Assembly (NCBI RefSeq): GCF_000143415.4
Contig: NW_003314313.1
Coordinates: 142,418 to 206,417 of the forward strand
Direction: 5' to 3'
Length of the DNA stretch: 64,000 nucleotides
From: Selaginella moellendorffii
Taxonomy: Eukaryota > Streptophyta > Lycopodiopsida > Selaginellales > Selaginellaceae
Shown: piece after piece, positions 24,301 through 36,243 of the stretch
Layout: the number at the start of each line of letters is the position of its first letter
Position numbering within the stretch: position 1 is the first letter of the stretch
The notes under the pieces: model-generated
Databases searched by the model: none
Told to the model about the DNA's origin: nothing
What the model saw: only the letters and a program-made list of their open reading frames with translations
Translations under genes and position numbers: made by a program

Positions 24301-25027
24301 TCGAAGATACGTACTTGAAAAAGGCTGGGCGATCCGTCATAAGGTGTAGTGCAAGAGCAAGTCGATCCACTGCAGCTCGAATCGATGGCAACAATATTGA
24401 AAGTGAACGGCACTCCCTCGACCATCGTGATCTTTACAGCAAGAATGTCGATAACGCTGCAGTTTCCAGGCCCTGGTATAACTGCATAGAAGAACACAAA
24501 GATATAAAGAATGAAAACTTTTCACGCAAACTCAACGATAGAAACTCAAAGAACTATGACAACTTCTCAAGATGGTTCAAGCAAAAGAAGATGAAAGCCT
24601 TTCAAGAAAAATCATGATCAAGCATAGAACAAAGAAAAAAAAACCAAGAAGAAAAATGAGCATAGAACAAACCATGATCAAGCAACGAAGGAAAAAAAAT
24701 GACAAAAAATTTTACCAGGGAATAGTGGAGTCCATAGTGCTACATACTGGGGGCCGGAGTTGGAGGCGGCGATGGAGCGCTAACGCAGCAATCGCTCACA
24801 TCGAGACTGGAGACATAGCAAAATGGATCACAAACAGCGCCGGGGCGAGCTGAATCGCAAGTGGAGCTGCAGCAATCGAAGTCACACGCCGCGCATTCTA
24901 ACGCGCAGGTGATGTTCTGCGAGCACAGCATCAAGCAATCGCGCCCTGGCTGCGATATTACGAATCGCGGCGCCCACAGAAGCCAGCTCCACCAGAGAAA
25001 CCAATGCACGAACCTCGAGAGCTCCAT
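18339..25027 (-). CDS. Large secreted filamin/Ig-like repeat protein, GEX2-like
   Basis: Seventeen exons close in phase to about 1847 residues: 25027-24748, 24481-24098, 24038-23694, 23610-23290, 23229-22885, 22829-22500, 22450-22112, 22045-21710, 21663-21331, 21275-20955, 20894-20580, 20524-20171, 20115-19804, 19750-19439, 19370-19062, 19005-18721, 18661-18339. Exon 1 encodes a signal peptide (Trp/Leu-rich, cut near VISQPG), a Cys-rich segment of about 60 residues and a Pro-rich linker. Exon 2 encodes another Cys-containing domain. Exons 3-17 each encode one filamin/ABP-type Ig-like repeat of about 100-115 residues, most closing with (S/T)(G/N)SPF-x-V-x-PG right at a phase-1 intron. Plant GEX2, a sperm-surface protein for gamete attachment, is built of such repeats; that assignment is inference. 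There is no C-terminal membrane helix: the frame stops directly after the last repeat. Introns 5 and 16 have GC donors. Confidence 0.8.
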
Positions 25028-25129
25028 TCCTCGCTCGCCCTCTCTAGAAACCCTAGAACAAGATAAGTTATCCCCCCGCCATAAAATATTCCATCGAATC
25101 TTTCTAGGGTTTATCTGGATGATGGGTTT
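25028..25129. promoter_or_regulatory. Divergent promoter, GEX2-like / RlmN-like genes
   Basis: 102 bp between start codons, carrying telo-box motifs in both orientations (AAACCCTAGA at 25048-25057, CTAGGGTTTA at 25104-25113). Confidence 0.5.
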
Positions 25130-26896
<1,767 letters not shown>

Positions 26897-26904
26897 AGCG
26901 AGGC

Positions 26905-27589
26905 TCAAGCACACAGCGATTCCCAGCTCTCTGTTCATCAAACAAGGTATCAGATTCAGGTACTTTGCAAGCAAAAATAACACGTAGTTCTTACTTAGAG
27001 CTCCTTTCTTATGCGCAGATGATTCTTTCACAGCTCCACAGTGATACCCAGGCTTCAAAGTAAAGTTCTTAGGAAGATCAACCGTGATAGTGCTCATCCC
27101 TGCTTCGCCAACGGTGACCAGGAAAGAGACAACCTTCTTCTCGTTTTTGTCACGCTTCTTCGCAGCTGGAACCAGGACAAGCGAGCGATCACAAGCAAGA
27201 GGCTTGTTTCCAATGAAGCGAGTACAGTTGCCTTGATCCTGGACTTTAGCTCCCTCGAGCTCCCAGATCACTTCCTTCTTCGCCCAAGTCCAGCCGTAAG
27301 CCCATCCGTGCTTTGAAAAGCTCTTCTCTCCAGACGAATCCAGAGTTACTAGAGCCTGGAAGAGATCGATTCACATCAGCACTGCGACGAAGCAAAGAAT
27401 GTAAGGAGCTGGAAGATCAAACCTGGTAACCATCTGTAGTCCAGTTTAGAACATCCCACTCGACGTTCACTCCTCTCGAGTCTGACGAACTTGATGTTAG
27501 TTCCAGGAGCTTGAGAGATCTAAGAGTAACTCACCAGTGCCACAAACGAGAAGAAAAAGAAGAGCGCACATAAGCTTGATCGCCATCAT
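26905..27589 (-). CDS. Short COBRA-like secreted protein
   Basis: Four exons (27589-27535, 27481-27423, 27355-26995, 26930-26905) give 166 residues: a signal peptide (MMAIKLMCALLFLLV), then NVEWDVLNWTTDGYQALVTL and GWAYGWTWAKKEVIWELEGA, QGNCTRF and a Cys pair. The WDV...W..DGY and WTWAKKEVIW motifs are the signature of the N-terminal, carbohydrate-binding half of COBRA proteins, which organise cellulose at the cell surface. Normal COBRA proteins are about 450 residues with a CCVS motif and a GPI-anchor signal; both are missing here. It could be a genuine secreted mini-protein or a truncated gene, but the short last exon is cleanly spliced and in phase. An upstream in-frame ATG at 27616 is possible. 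Confidence 0.75.
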
Positions 27590-27736
27590 CGCGAAGTTTG
27601 TTTGCTCGAACACCATATTTATGTTTCTTTGCTGGAAGAACAATGAAGGACAATGAAAGAGCCGGAAGAACAGTTGCTTACGCCAGCAAAGGGGTTAAAC
27701 CCTAAATCTTAGGGTTCTTGATACTGGCATTTTCAG
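27590..27736. promoter_or_regulatory. Divergent promoter, COBRA-like / ERA
   Basis: Telo-box motif AAACCCTAAA at 27697-27706, followed by TTAGGGTTCT, within 30 bp of the ERA start. Confidence 0.45.
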
Positions 27737-30252
27737 ATGCTAGAGAGGCGAGGCTTGATCGCGCTCCGAGGTAGTGGCAGTAGGATTCTCACGGGCATTG
27801 GCGTGCGGAGATTGGGATCGCGAGCGTCGGACAGCGAGCGCGAGAATCCGGTGCTGGAGGAGCGGCGGCGGCGGGTCAGGGAGCTCGCGAGGGCCAGGTT
27901 TGCTGAGCAGCAGCTGAAGAAGAGAGGGGAAGTAGAGAAGAAGTATAAGAGGGGAGAGATCGATGGGAGGAAGTTCGTGGATTGGGGAAAGGATAAGTTT
28001 AGACTTCCTCTCAGAGATGGATCGGGTCTTTTGCTGGGCAAGGCAGAACGAGAGAAGATCGAAAATGCAAAGATCGTGAGGAAGAAAGCGGAGGATTTGG
28101 AGAAAGAAAGGGAGAATTTGAAGAAGAAGACGAAGAAGACGTCTCAGGAGGTCACCAAGAGCAAAGATTCCAGAAGTTCAAACGTAAAGGCCAAAGAAAA
28201 ATCGTCCAGCATTGACACAGAGGAGGAAGAAGAAGAAGAAGACGACGAAGAGTTTGAGCCGGGGAAAAAGCTCAAGAAGAAAAAGAAGAAAAGTAGTGTT
28301 CCTGTGGCAAAGCCCAAGAGCCAAGGCACAGAATTGATCGAAGCTGCGATAAAATCCTTGAAGTCTCTCCAGAGGGAAGTTGACGGAGTAGTGGAGCCTC
28401 TTGATCTTCCTCCTGCGAAGGTGGAAGGATGGAAGACTTCTTACCGGGAGAGAGTTGAGAGAGCTTTGGTTGACAAAGGCCTCGTCCCACAAGAAGAAAG
28501 TGGGACTGTCGCTACAGGAGAAGAAGAGATTCCGGAGAGCACTGCTATACTAAACAGCTTCATGGAGAGCAACGAATTCGAAAGCTCGGAAGAAGACGAT
28601 GAAGACTTCAAATCATTTGAGGAAATCGTGATCAAGGGAGGTGATGATCAGACAGCTAGCTGGGAAAGTGAAAAGATGATTGAGGAGTTTAACACAGCCA
28701 CAACGTCTTCGTCCGCTCAAGGTGATGAGAAAGTCTCGGACGAAGATGACCAGCCGGCTAGCTTGGAACGTGAGAAGATGATTGAGGATTTGAACACGGC
28801 CACAACGTCTTCGTCCGCTCAAGGTGATGAGAAAGTCTCTGGAGCGACTCAAGTCAAGGCACTACTGGCAGCCATCGACGATCGCTCGGCTGATATCGGA
28901 TCTGTGTCACTGGACGAGCAAATGTCCGTGAGAGTCGGGATAATTGGAGCTCCCAACGCCGGGAAGTCTTCACTCTTAAACTTCCTGGTAAGCGATTCTA
29001 TCTTTCTTCTTCGTATGTTTTCTTTACTTCCCATCCAAATGCAGGTTGGAACCAAGGTGTCGGCAGTCTCTCGAAAGACAAACACAACACGAAACGAGAT
29101 CCTCGGAGTTTTAACAGAGAATGATACGCAAGTTGTAAGCTTTTGATGCTTTTTCTTGAGGAATATGGAGCTTATCTTCGGCCTTCGCAGCTGTTTTACG
29201 ACACTCCTGGTTTGATGATGCGCTGGAAGGGTCAGGCCGTAAGACGAGACGTCAAAAGCCGAGTCCAAAGCGCCTGGATGGTCACTGGCCACTGCGAAGT
29301 TCTCATCGTGCTGGTGGACGCTCATCGCCAGATAGAACGGTAAGGACGTATACATTTCCTCGATGAAGCAACTCAGACGTGGTTCTTCGCTTGACAGTCC
29401 CGACCAGAGAGTGAGAAAACTGATCGAAAAGCTGGGCGAGAAGAAGGATCCAAAGCAAAAGAGGATCTTGTGCTTGAACAAAGTCGACTTGATTCGTCAA
29501 AAGCGGGAGTTAGTGCCGCTGGCGCAGGAGTTTGGCTCGCTCCCTGGATACGACAGGTATCAAAAAAATTCGTCACTTCCCATCTCTTCAACGTTTCACG
29601 TCACAGGGTCTTCATGATCTCCGGCTTGAGAGGAAGCGGCGTGAGACACTTAAAAGAGTACCTTTTAGAGAAAGTGAGCTTCTTTTCTTTTCTCTCTTTT
29701 CGGCTTTTGGTTTTGCTCACACGATTTGTTTCTTCGTTCTAGGCAGTACCCAGGCCTTGGGAAGAAGAAAAGGGTGTCGTGACGGACATGAGTCCTATCG
29801 CAGTGGCGAAAGAAGTTGTGTGGGAGCACGTCCTTGACAATGTACACCAGGTAATACTTGCAAACTCTTGCAAATTCTCGAGAAGAATTTATTTGATCGC
29901 TTTATTTGTTTCCAGGAAATACCGTATCATCTTCACCACAAGCACGTCTCGTGGAAAATCTTAAAAGACCGCTCCATCCGCATCGAGCAGCAGATAATCG
30001 TGCCTACAGACTCTCAAAAGAAGATTCTCGTTGGCAAGAATGGAGGTCTCATCAGGTAACTCGGACGATGCTAATTTCCACAGGCTAAAGAGCTCGCGAG
30101 CGTGTTCTTCCAGGAAAATCGGAATGGCTGCAAACGAGGAACTGTCAGCGCGGTTTGGAGCTAAAGTCCACCTGATCCTGGACGTGAAAATCGCTGGCTC
30201 CGACAACATGTACGCTGCCTCTGAGAACGCGGCCGACGAGATGTGGCTGTAG
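27737..30252 (+). CDS. ERA-like GTPase with KH domain, organellar
   Basis: Eight exons (27737-28987, 29045-29134, 29191-29339, 29398-29556, 29607-29673, 29743-29850, 29916-30055, 30114-30252) give 700 residues. ERA GTPases assist maturation of the small ribosomal subunit. G1 is GAPNAGKSS near residue 406, G3 is DTPG, G4 is NKVD, then a C-terminal KH segment containing VPTDSQKKILVGKNGG. The first 400 residues are an unusual extension: a basic organelle-type leader, then Lys/Glu-rich coiled coil with an acidic run (EEEEEEEDDEE) and a Lys run. A direct duplication repeats TATTSSSAQGDEKVS at about 28693-28737 and 28798-28842. Bacterial Era is about 300 residues, so more than half of this protein is extra. 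The large exon 1 carries the whole extension. Confidence 0.92.
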
Positions 30253-30396
30253 CATTTTCGCGAGTGGCAAGTAACTTCTTTTTGGAGTTTCTAGCATTCT
30301 TTTATAACGCACAGTCTTCCTGCTTCAAGACGCACGTAAAGAGAATGAGGCCAGGGATAATAAACCAAGAGCAGCAAACCTTTCGAGCTCGGGAGG

Positions 30397-30886
30397 ATGG
30401 CTTTGTTCTTGGGCTCCTTGAAAACTTCGATCCTGGCCTTCGTCGTCACAGCAGCTGTGCTCCAACAAGTTAGCGCTGTAAGTTTGATGCTTGATAATCA
30501 CCGCATCACTTCTTGACGTCTTGTCTCGTCTCTGTGGCTTGCAGAACTGCGATGTCAAAACTTTCAACAGTACCGAGTGCCGGGACATCCACTACGACAG
30601 CATCGAAGATTACCTCTACGTGACTTGCCGCGCGCACGGCAACTGGTTTAGTGACCGCTACCACCTCCAGGTTCTCTTGCAGTACGAGAACAACGAGCTC
30701 CAGTGCGGGGATGCCAGCCACAACTTTGTAACAAGCTGCCAGACTTCGACACTCACGATCCAAGGAACAGAGATCTCTGTTGTTTGTGGCGGAAAGCCGG
30801 CGTCGATTGATCTCTCAGACTGCCTCGGAGTGGATGCCGATGATGAGATCTTGTTTAACTGCGACTACGATAACTACTACAATTGA
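30397..30886 (+). CDS. Secreted cyanovirin-N homologue (CVNH lectin)
   Basis: Two exons (30397-30477, 30545-30886) give 140 residues. Exon 1 is exactly a signal peptide (27 residues ending QQVSA). The mature part opens NCDVKTFNSTEC and contains two CVNH-like halves; the second half, FVTSCQTSTLTIQGTEISVVC then IDLSDCLGV...EILFNC, matches the family pattern F-x-x-S/T-C...L...C...IDL(N/D)..I.N.DG.L.C. CVNH proteins bind high-mannose glycans and are known from fungi and ferns. There are eight Cys in the mature part, consistent with disulphides in the apoplast. The tail is DYDNYYN. The role is probably defence or glycan recognition; this is inferred. Confidence 0.8.
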
Positions 30887-30964
30887 ATCCATCTTCATCA
30901 CCATCTGCGAGAATTTAGAGTTATCACTATGAAACGAAAAAGAGAAAGTCCCACCTTACCTCTC

Positions 30965-31738
30965 TCAAGTGTACTCCATCCTTTGCTTGGGATTGACGAT
31001 CTTTCCTCTCGCGAGCCTCTTGAGTTTCTTCTCGCGGCCCTTCACCTTCGCAACCTCTCGATCGCTTCTCACGGCTCGAGCAGCGGCTTTTGGCAGTGGC
31101 CTCGGCCTTCCAACTTGATACTCCTGCCTGGGTTTCTTGAATGGCCGCGTCCACGGAGCTCTCCATGAATCGATCTTCTTCACCACCGGCTTGCAATAGG
31201 CAGGAAAGTTGGGTGGTGCCACTGCCGCCGGCACAAGCTCGGTACGTCCGCTGGGCTTGACAAACCTCGAGTAGAAATCCAAGCCGGGAGCAGCTCTACC
31301 GGAGAAATGCTGCTCGCTGTGGCTTCGATCCATCCGGGGCGCATCCTCTCCTCCATCTTTGTTTCCGGCAGCAGCGGCGGCAGCAGCAGCCTCGCGATCG
31401 GCAGCCCTTTTGAGTCGCCTCTCCTGAGCTTCAAATCTCACCCTGCTGTACACGCGCCTGGCTTTGATCGTGTAGGGACAGAAAGATCTGCGATTCTTCT
31501 TTACCTTCACAGATTTCCTCCGCCAGTCCCGGGACGAAGGCTCGACGCCCTTGGGACGAGGAAATCCGCGCGCCCAGCCCGCCATTGGCGTCGGCACACG
31601 ATATTTCCGCGCCTCCTCGCTGATCTTCCGACAATGGAGCAATGCCGCCGGCTGTGATTGCGGGACGATCGCCGCCCGCTGCATACCTCTGTGAATCGAG
31701 CTGGAAGCTCGCCAGAGGGCGATCGTCGCCGCTCGCAT
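30965..31738 (-). CDS. Unknown, very basic protein, probably organellar
   Basis: A single open frame of 257 residues, Arg/Lys-rich throughout, with an N-terminus (MRAATIALWRASSSIHRG) of mitochondrial presequence type and an Ala run in the middle. RKYRVPTPMAGWARGFPRPK and VKVKKNRRSFCPYTIKARR look ordered. I do not recognise the family; its basicity and small size would suit a ribosome- or RNA-associated protein. It shares a 66-bp divergent promoter with the phosphoesterase gene. The frame on the opposite strand is also partly open, so expression evidence is needed. Confidence 0.55.
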   Translation of the reverse strand: MRAATIALWRASSSIHRGMQRAAIVPQSQPAALLHCRKISEEARKYRVPTPMAGWARGFPRPKGVEPSSRDWRRKSVKVKKNRRSFCPYTIKARRVYSRVRFEAQERRLKRAADREAAAAAAAAGNKDGGEDAPRMDRSHSEQHFSGRAAPGLDFYSRFVKPSGRTELVPAAVAPPNFPAYCKPVVKKIDSWRAPWTRPFKKPRQEYQVGRPRPLPKAAARAVRSDREVAKVKGREKKLKRLARGKIVNPKQRMEYT

Positions 31739-31804
31739 TCTCTCCTCCTAAAACCCTACCCAGTTTTGGTAGAGCCCTAAACAAAACAAATGTTTTAGGG
31801 GAAA
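31739..31804. promoter_or_regulatory. Very short divergent promoter
   Basis: 66 bp between start codons; contains AAAACCCTACC at about 31750 and a second AGCCCTAAAC, both telo-box-like. Confidence 0.45.
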
Positions 31805-34020
31805 ATGCGGTCGCTATGGACGCTCACGGTGTTCTTGGGAGGCCTCTGGATCGCGTCTTTGCTCTACGGCGAGCTCCTCGCGTTTTGGATCCCCCGGTGG
31901 AGCTGCTCCTGGCCGAATCTAGAGCAGGCATTCGCACATTTCCTCCAGGAATTTTCAATTCTCTCACGCAAATTCTTTCTGGCAGAAATTTGCGAGCACG
32001 AAATTACCGCCGGGAGAGAGGCCGCTGAGAATCGTCCTCATTGCCGATCCACAGGTCCGTGTTCTTGGCAAATTCCCCGAAATATTTGACTCCCCTGACG
32101 CATCGATCGATAGCTGACCGACAGGACATCGTATGGAATGGATCCTCGCTCGCTCCTGCTGAAGATCATCCAGTTCTACTCCGATATCTACATGAGACGG
32201 GCATTTCGATCGTCTGTGCTCGGTCTAGAACCAGATGAGATACTTTTCTTGGGAGATTACTTCGATGGAGGACCTTACCTCGCGGATGACGAGTAAGAAT
32301 TTCTTCTACCTTACAAATTCTAGCTCTATAAGAACAGCTCTTCCACAGGTGGGAGGAGTCTTGGAAACGTTTCGAGCATATCTTTGATCAGACCCAAAGA
32401 GGTTTGAAGTCGAGGAAGAAAATTCCCACGTATTATTTGTGTGGAAACCACGACTTGGGATATCATGAGGTGTTCTCTCAGAAACCACAGGTATCGTTTC
32501 CTTCTCTCTGTTTTCTGTTTTTCTTTGGCTCGAAACTATGGACTTTTTCGCAGATAGCACAGAGGTACCAGAAGAAGTTCGGTGAAACCGATTTCATTCA
32601 CAACATTGGTAGCTTGGACTTCGTGTTTGTGAACTCGCAAGCTCTTGATGGTACGCGTTGGAGCCAGTTTTCTCTTTGAGTTCTTACAGTCCAAACGCTC
32701 TTGTTCACAGGTTCAAGAGCGGACCCTTTCACAAATGCTTCTTGGAGTTTTGTTGAGAAAGTCGCAAGCTCGGGTAAAGCAATGCTGTTCATAGTTGATT
32801 TTTGTTTTGATTTTTCTATTCCACAGACCGTGCAGCTAGGCCTATGGTTCTGATGACACATATACCATTGTTTAGACCAGACAACACACCCTGCGGATCC
32901 GATCGAGCGTCCGAAGTTATTAATCAGGTAAGCTTCTCTTAGGCGATTTCTAAGATGTTCTCACTGTTGATTGGCTAGAGACTGAGAAGGACGAACTGGT
33001 CACCCGGAAGGGTAACGTAAGATGTTCCTCCACAGTGACTGCAACTCAACTCATTTACTGTTTCACAGATATCAAAACTACTTGACGGATGGAACGAGTC
33101 AGAAGCTCCTCAACTTGACGAAACCTGTACGCTTGTGTCTTACATTTGATTTGATTTGCAAAGAAACTCGTGTTCTTCTCAGGTTATGGTGTTCTCGGGT
33201 CATGACCATGACCAGTGCAAGACTGTTCATGCCACTCCCGAAGGGTTTTATCCAGAGGTAAGATCAAATTTCACCAGACAAGCTTCTGTAATTTGTGACC
33301 TTCGCAGTACACAGTGGGAACGTTCAGCTGGCAACAAGGAAATATATATCCCTCCTTCATGATGCTTTCTGTGCCTCGAAGCTCATCGGCAATGACAGAC
33401 ACAATCATCTCGGAGAGGCTTTGTTTCCTTCCGGCTCAAGATTTCAACTATGCATGGTATGAAAGTATTTCTTTTCTTTTCTTTTTTCTCTTCGTTACAT
33501 GGTAACTTTGTTGCTTCACAGGTATGGTGTCCTGTTCGTGATATCTGTACTCGCTCTGTTCTTCTGGCCCAGCCAGGGAATAGATCTGTGGCAGTCATTT
33601 CGTAGCCTCTACGACGCACTCAAGGCCGGCTCTGAAGGTGTCAAAGCCAAGGACGAAGACGCAGAGTGGGAGATGCTCTGGGACGCGGAAGGTGGCATGC
33701 ATCTCGTAAAGAAAAGCCTCCCACAAACTAGCGTCTCTTCATCTCAAGGCTCCGAGCGAAGGTTAGCCTTGCGCTACTTTTTATCAATCTTCTAACAAGG
33801 ATTTTTCTACAGAGGAAACGTCATCCAACGAGCAACAGCAAAGTCGAAGGCCTCCACCGTCCCGGACGAAGTTACCGACACTGATACAAGCAGCAATCTT
33901 TCTCCGAGCAGCAGGAATAGATTTCGGCGAAGACTCGTCCAAATGGTCGGGCCATTGACGGTTCTCGCCACAGTGAACTTTTCTCTCTACATGATGCTGG
34001 TGATGAAAGACTGGACGTAA
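31805..34020 (+). CDS. MPPE1/PGAP5/Cdc1-type membrane metallophosphoesterase
   Basis: Thirteen exons (31805-31927, 31986-32054, 32114-32292, 32349-32490, 32554-32650, 32711-32773, 32827-32927, 32979-33016, 33069-33126, 33183-33257, 33308-33456, 33522-33761, 33813-34020) give 513 residues. The relatives trim ethanolamine phosphate from GPI anchors in the ER/Golgi. The N-terminal helix (TLTVFLGGLWIASLLYG) is followed by CSWP. The dimetal motifs are IVLIADPQ, FLGDYFDGG, YLCGNHDLGYHE, MTHIPLF and FSGHDHDQC. Two C-terminal helices lie at about residues 355-375 and 485-505, with a polar loop between them. Intron 1 needs a GC donor (CAG|GCATTC, 58 nt) to reach KLPPGERPLRIVLIADPQ in frame. Pieces of this gene recur at 39000-39483. 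Confidence 0.88.
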
Positions 34021-34159
34021 CACTTTGCTTCTCTCTGGTAAGCCAGCTTCTCAAACTAGTTCCACTTCTCTAAATGTTTTCCCAGATCCAGTGCTTCCAA
34101 TTTGATCGCTTATTTCGACTAAGTGATCGATGGCCTCGTTTTAAGCTTGTTTCCGCTGT

Positions 34160-36208
34160 ATGGATTGCTTGAGCTTGGATCTTCCAGACGCTCCCGTGAA
34201 GTTCTCCTCCTATGCCTCACTCTTACGGCAAACAAAGAATTTAGAGCAAGGCAAACTTCTTCACGCTCATATTGAAAAATTTGGCCACAGCTGCGATACG
34301 TTCCTGGGAAATCTCCTCGTCCAAATGTACGGCAGGTGCCAGGACGTGGACTCGGCCAGGGCCGCCTTCGACTCCATCGTACGGAAGAACGTCTTCTCGT
34401 GGTCTTTGATGCTCGCGGCATATGCCCAGAACGGGCATCTTGATGATGCCCGGAAAGTGTTCGACCACATTCCGGAACGGAATGTCGTTTGCTGGAATTC
34501 CATAATGGCGTTCTACGCGGAGAATGGCCGGCAGATGGACGCTCTACATCTGCTGGCGGTTATGGATCTGGAGGGCGTCCCGCCGTCGGATGTGACGGTC
34601 CTTGTCGCGCTGGAGTCGTGCGGCGCCGTTGGATGGCTCGGCTTGGGGCAGTGCCTTCATGCGTCTCGAGCTTGCGAGCTAGGGCTTGTCAAGAACGCGG
34701 CAGTAGGCGCTGCGCTAGTGACGATGTATGGCAAGTGTGGATCGATCGAGCGAGCTAGATCGGCGTTTGTTGCTCTTCCCAAGAGGAATGTGGTGTGCTG
34801 GACATCGATGATCGCAGCGCTTGCCGAGAACGCGGAATTTTCAGATGCGGTGGGGGTGTTTCGATCGATGATCCAGGAAGGATTGAAGCCGGACGCCGTG
34901 GCTTTGATCACTATTCTCGACGCTTGCGCGAGTCTTGGATCCCTGGCAATGGCCGAATCGGTGTATTCTTCTGGTTCTTGGCAGTGGAATCCCTCGCAGG
35001 ATGTTAGAATCGGCAATGCGGCAGTGAATATGTTTGGCAAATGCGGCAGCGTGGAGAGATCGATGGAAATTTTCGACGCGATGGAACAAAGAAATATCGT
35101 CTCTTGGACAGGCATGGTTGCGGCATTCGCACAGAACGGGTGCTTTGAGCAGGCATTGGGGTTATTCAGGACGATGGATCTCCACGGAGTCTTCCCGGAC
35201 GAGATCACGTTTGTGAGCGCAATCGTTGCCTGCGGCAGCCTGGGAGATCTCGCAACTGGGAGATTACTCCACCAGGAGTGCTGCGCAGCCTCGTCCTCCA
35301 ATTTCGCCGTCGCCAGCGCTCTGATCGATATGTACGCTCGATGCGACCACATCGAGCTTGCCAGGGCGGCCTTTGACGCGATCCTGCCGTGCTGCTGCAA
35401 GGTCGGCGCCTGGAATTCGATGATCTCGGCTTACGCTCGCAATCGCCAGGGAAGAGAGGCGATGCAGATCTTCCGTGCCATGGATCTCGACGGCGTCGCG
35501 CCAAACGCGATCACCTTGATCACTCTCCTAGACGCTTGCGCCAACACCCCATCCCTCGCGCACGATCGATTCATCCATTCCAGCATAGCCGATCTGCAAA
35601 CCCTAGAGCACGATCGCCGCGTCAAGAACGCGCTCATCAACATGTATGGAAAGGGCGGAAATTTCAGCAAAGCAAGAAGCATCTTTAAGAATATCCGCCA
35701 CGCTGGCGACATCGTGACGTGGACTGCCATGGTGGAGGCATATGCCCAAAACGGCTATGGTGACATGGCAGTGGCGACCTTCATGGAGATGGAGCTCGAG
35801 GGGATTATCCCTAACGAGATCACATTCACGAGCATCGTCTCGGCGTGTACGCACTCCGGCCTCGTCAATCAGGGCTTGTTCTTCTTCGCGTCACAGATGG
35901 AAGATTACGGCATCGCGGCGCGCAGCGATCAGCCACTGGTCGGGATCGTGGATCTCCTCTCGAGATCGGGGCATATTTCGGAGGCGGCGGGAGTGATCGA
36001 TTCGATGCCATTCCGGCCACATTCCGCGACGCTGACGACGATCCTCAGCGCTTGCCGGATCCACGGCGATCGCCAGACGGGATCGGCGATCGCTCGCAAG
36101 ATCGCGGCGGAGGAGCCGGAGAGCCGCGCGACGTATCAGCTGCTGTCCAACATCTATGCCGAGGGCGCGTCAGGTGAGTCGCTCGTTCTTTCTTTCGCGA
36201 GATTTTAG
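34160..36208 (+). CDS. Pentatricopeptide repeat protein, PLS type
   Basis: Intronless, 682 residues. Tandem PPR/PLS motifs run from about residue 15 to the end: repeated (N/D)AL(V/I)(N/D)MYGKCG, AAFDSI...NVFSW..M.AAYAQNG, and GV.P(N/D)..T....L.AC. These proteins bind organellar RNA one base per motif and act in editing, splicing or stability. The frame ends soon after LLSNIYAEGAS, where an E domain normally begins, so it has no E or DYW extension. No clear targeting peptide is visible at the N-terminus. The stop lies only 35 bp before the FIE start codon. Confidence 0.9.
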   Translation: MDCLSLDLPDAPVKFSSYASLLRQTKNLEQGKLLHAHIEKFGHSCDTFLGNLLVQMYGRCQDVDSARAAFDSIVRKNVFSWSLMLAAYAQNGHLDDARKVFDHIPERNVVCWNSIMAFYAENGRQMDALHLLAVMDLEGVPPSDVTVLVALESCGAVGWLGLGQCLHASRACELGLVKNAAVGAALVTMYGKCGSIERARSAFVALPKRNVVCWTSMIAALAENAEFSDAVGVFRSMIQEGLKPDAVALITILDACASLGSLAMAESVYSSGSWQWNPSQDVRIGNAAVNMFGKCGSVERSMEIFDAMEQRNIVSWTGMVAAFAQNGCFEQALGLFRTMDLHGVFPDEITFVSAIVACGSLGDLATGRLLHQECCAASSSNFAVASALIDMYARCDHIELARAAFDAILPCCCKVGAWNSMISAYARNRQGREAMQIFRAMDLDGVAPNAITLITLLDACANTPSLAHDRFIHSSIADLQTLEHDRRVKNALINMYGKGGNFSKARSIFKNIRHAGDIVTWTAMVEAYAQNGYGDMAVATFMEMELEGIIPNEITFTSIVSACTHSGLVNQGLFFFASQMEDYGIAARSDQPLVGIVDLLSRSGHISEAAGVIDSMPFRPHSATLTTILSACRIHGDRQTGSAIARKIAAEEPESRATYQLLSNIYAEGASGESLVLSFARF

Positions 36209-36243
36209 GGTTCTTGAGGGTTTTCTTCGTTACTCGTGCCAGG

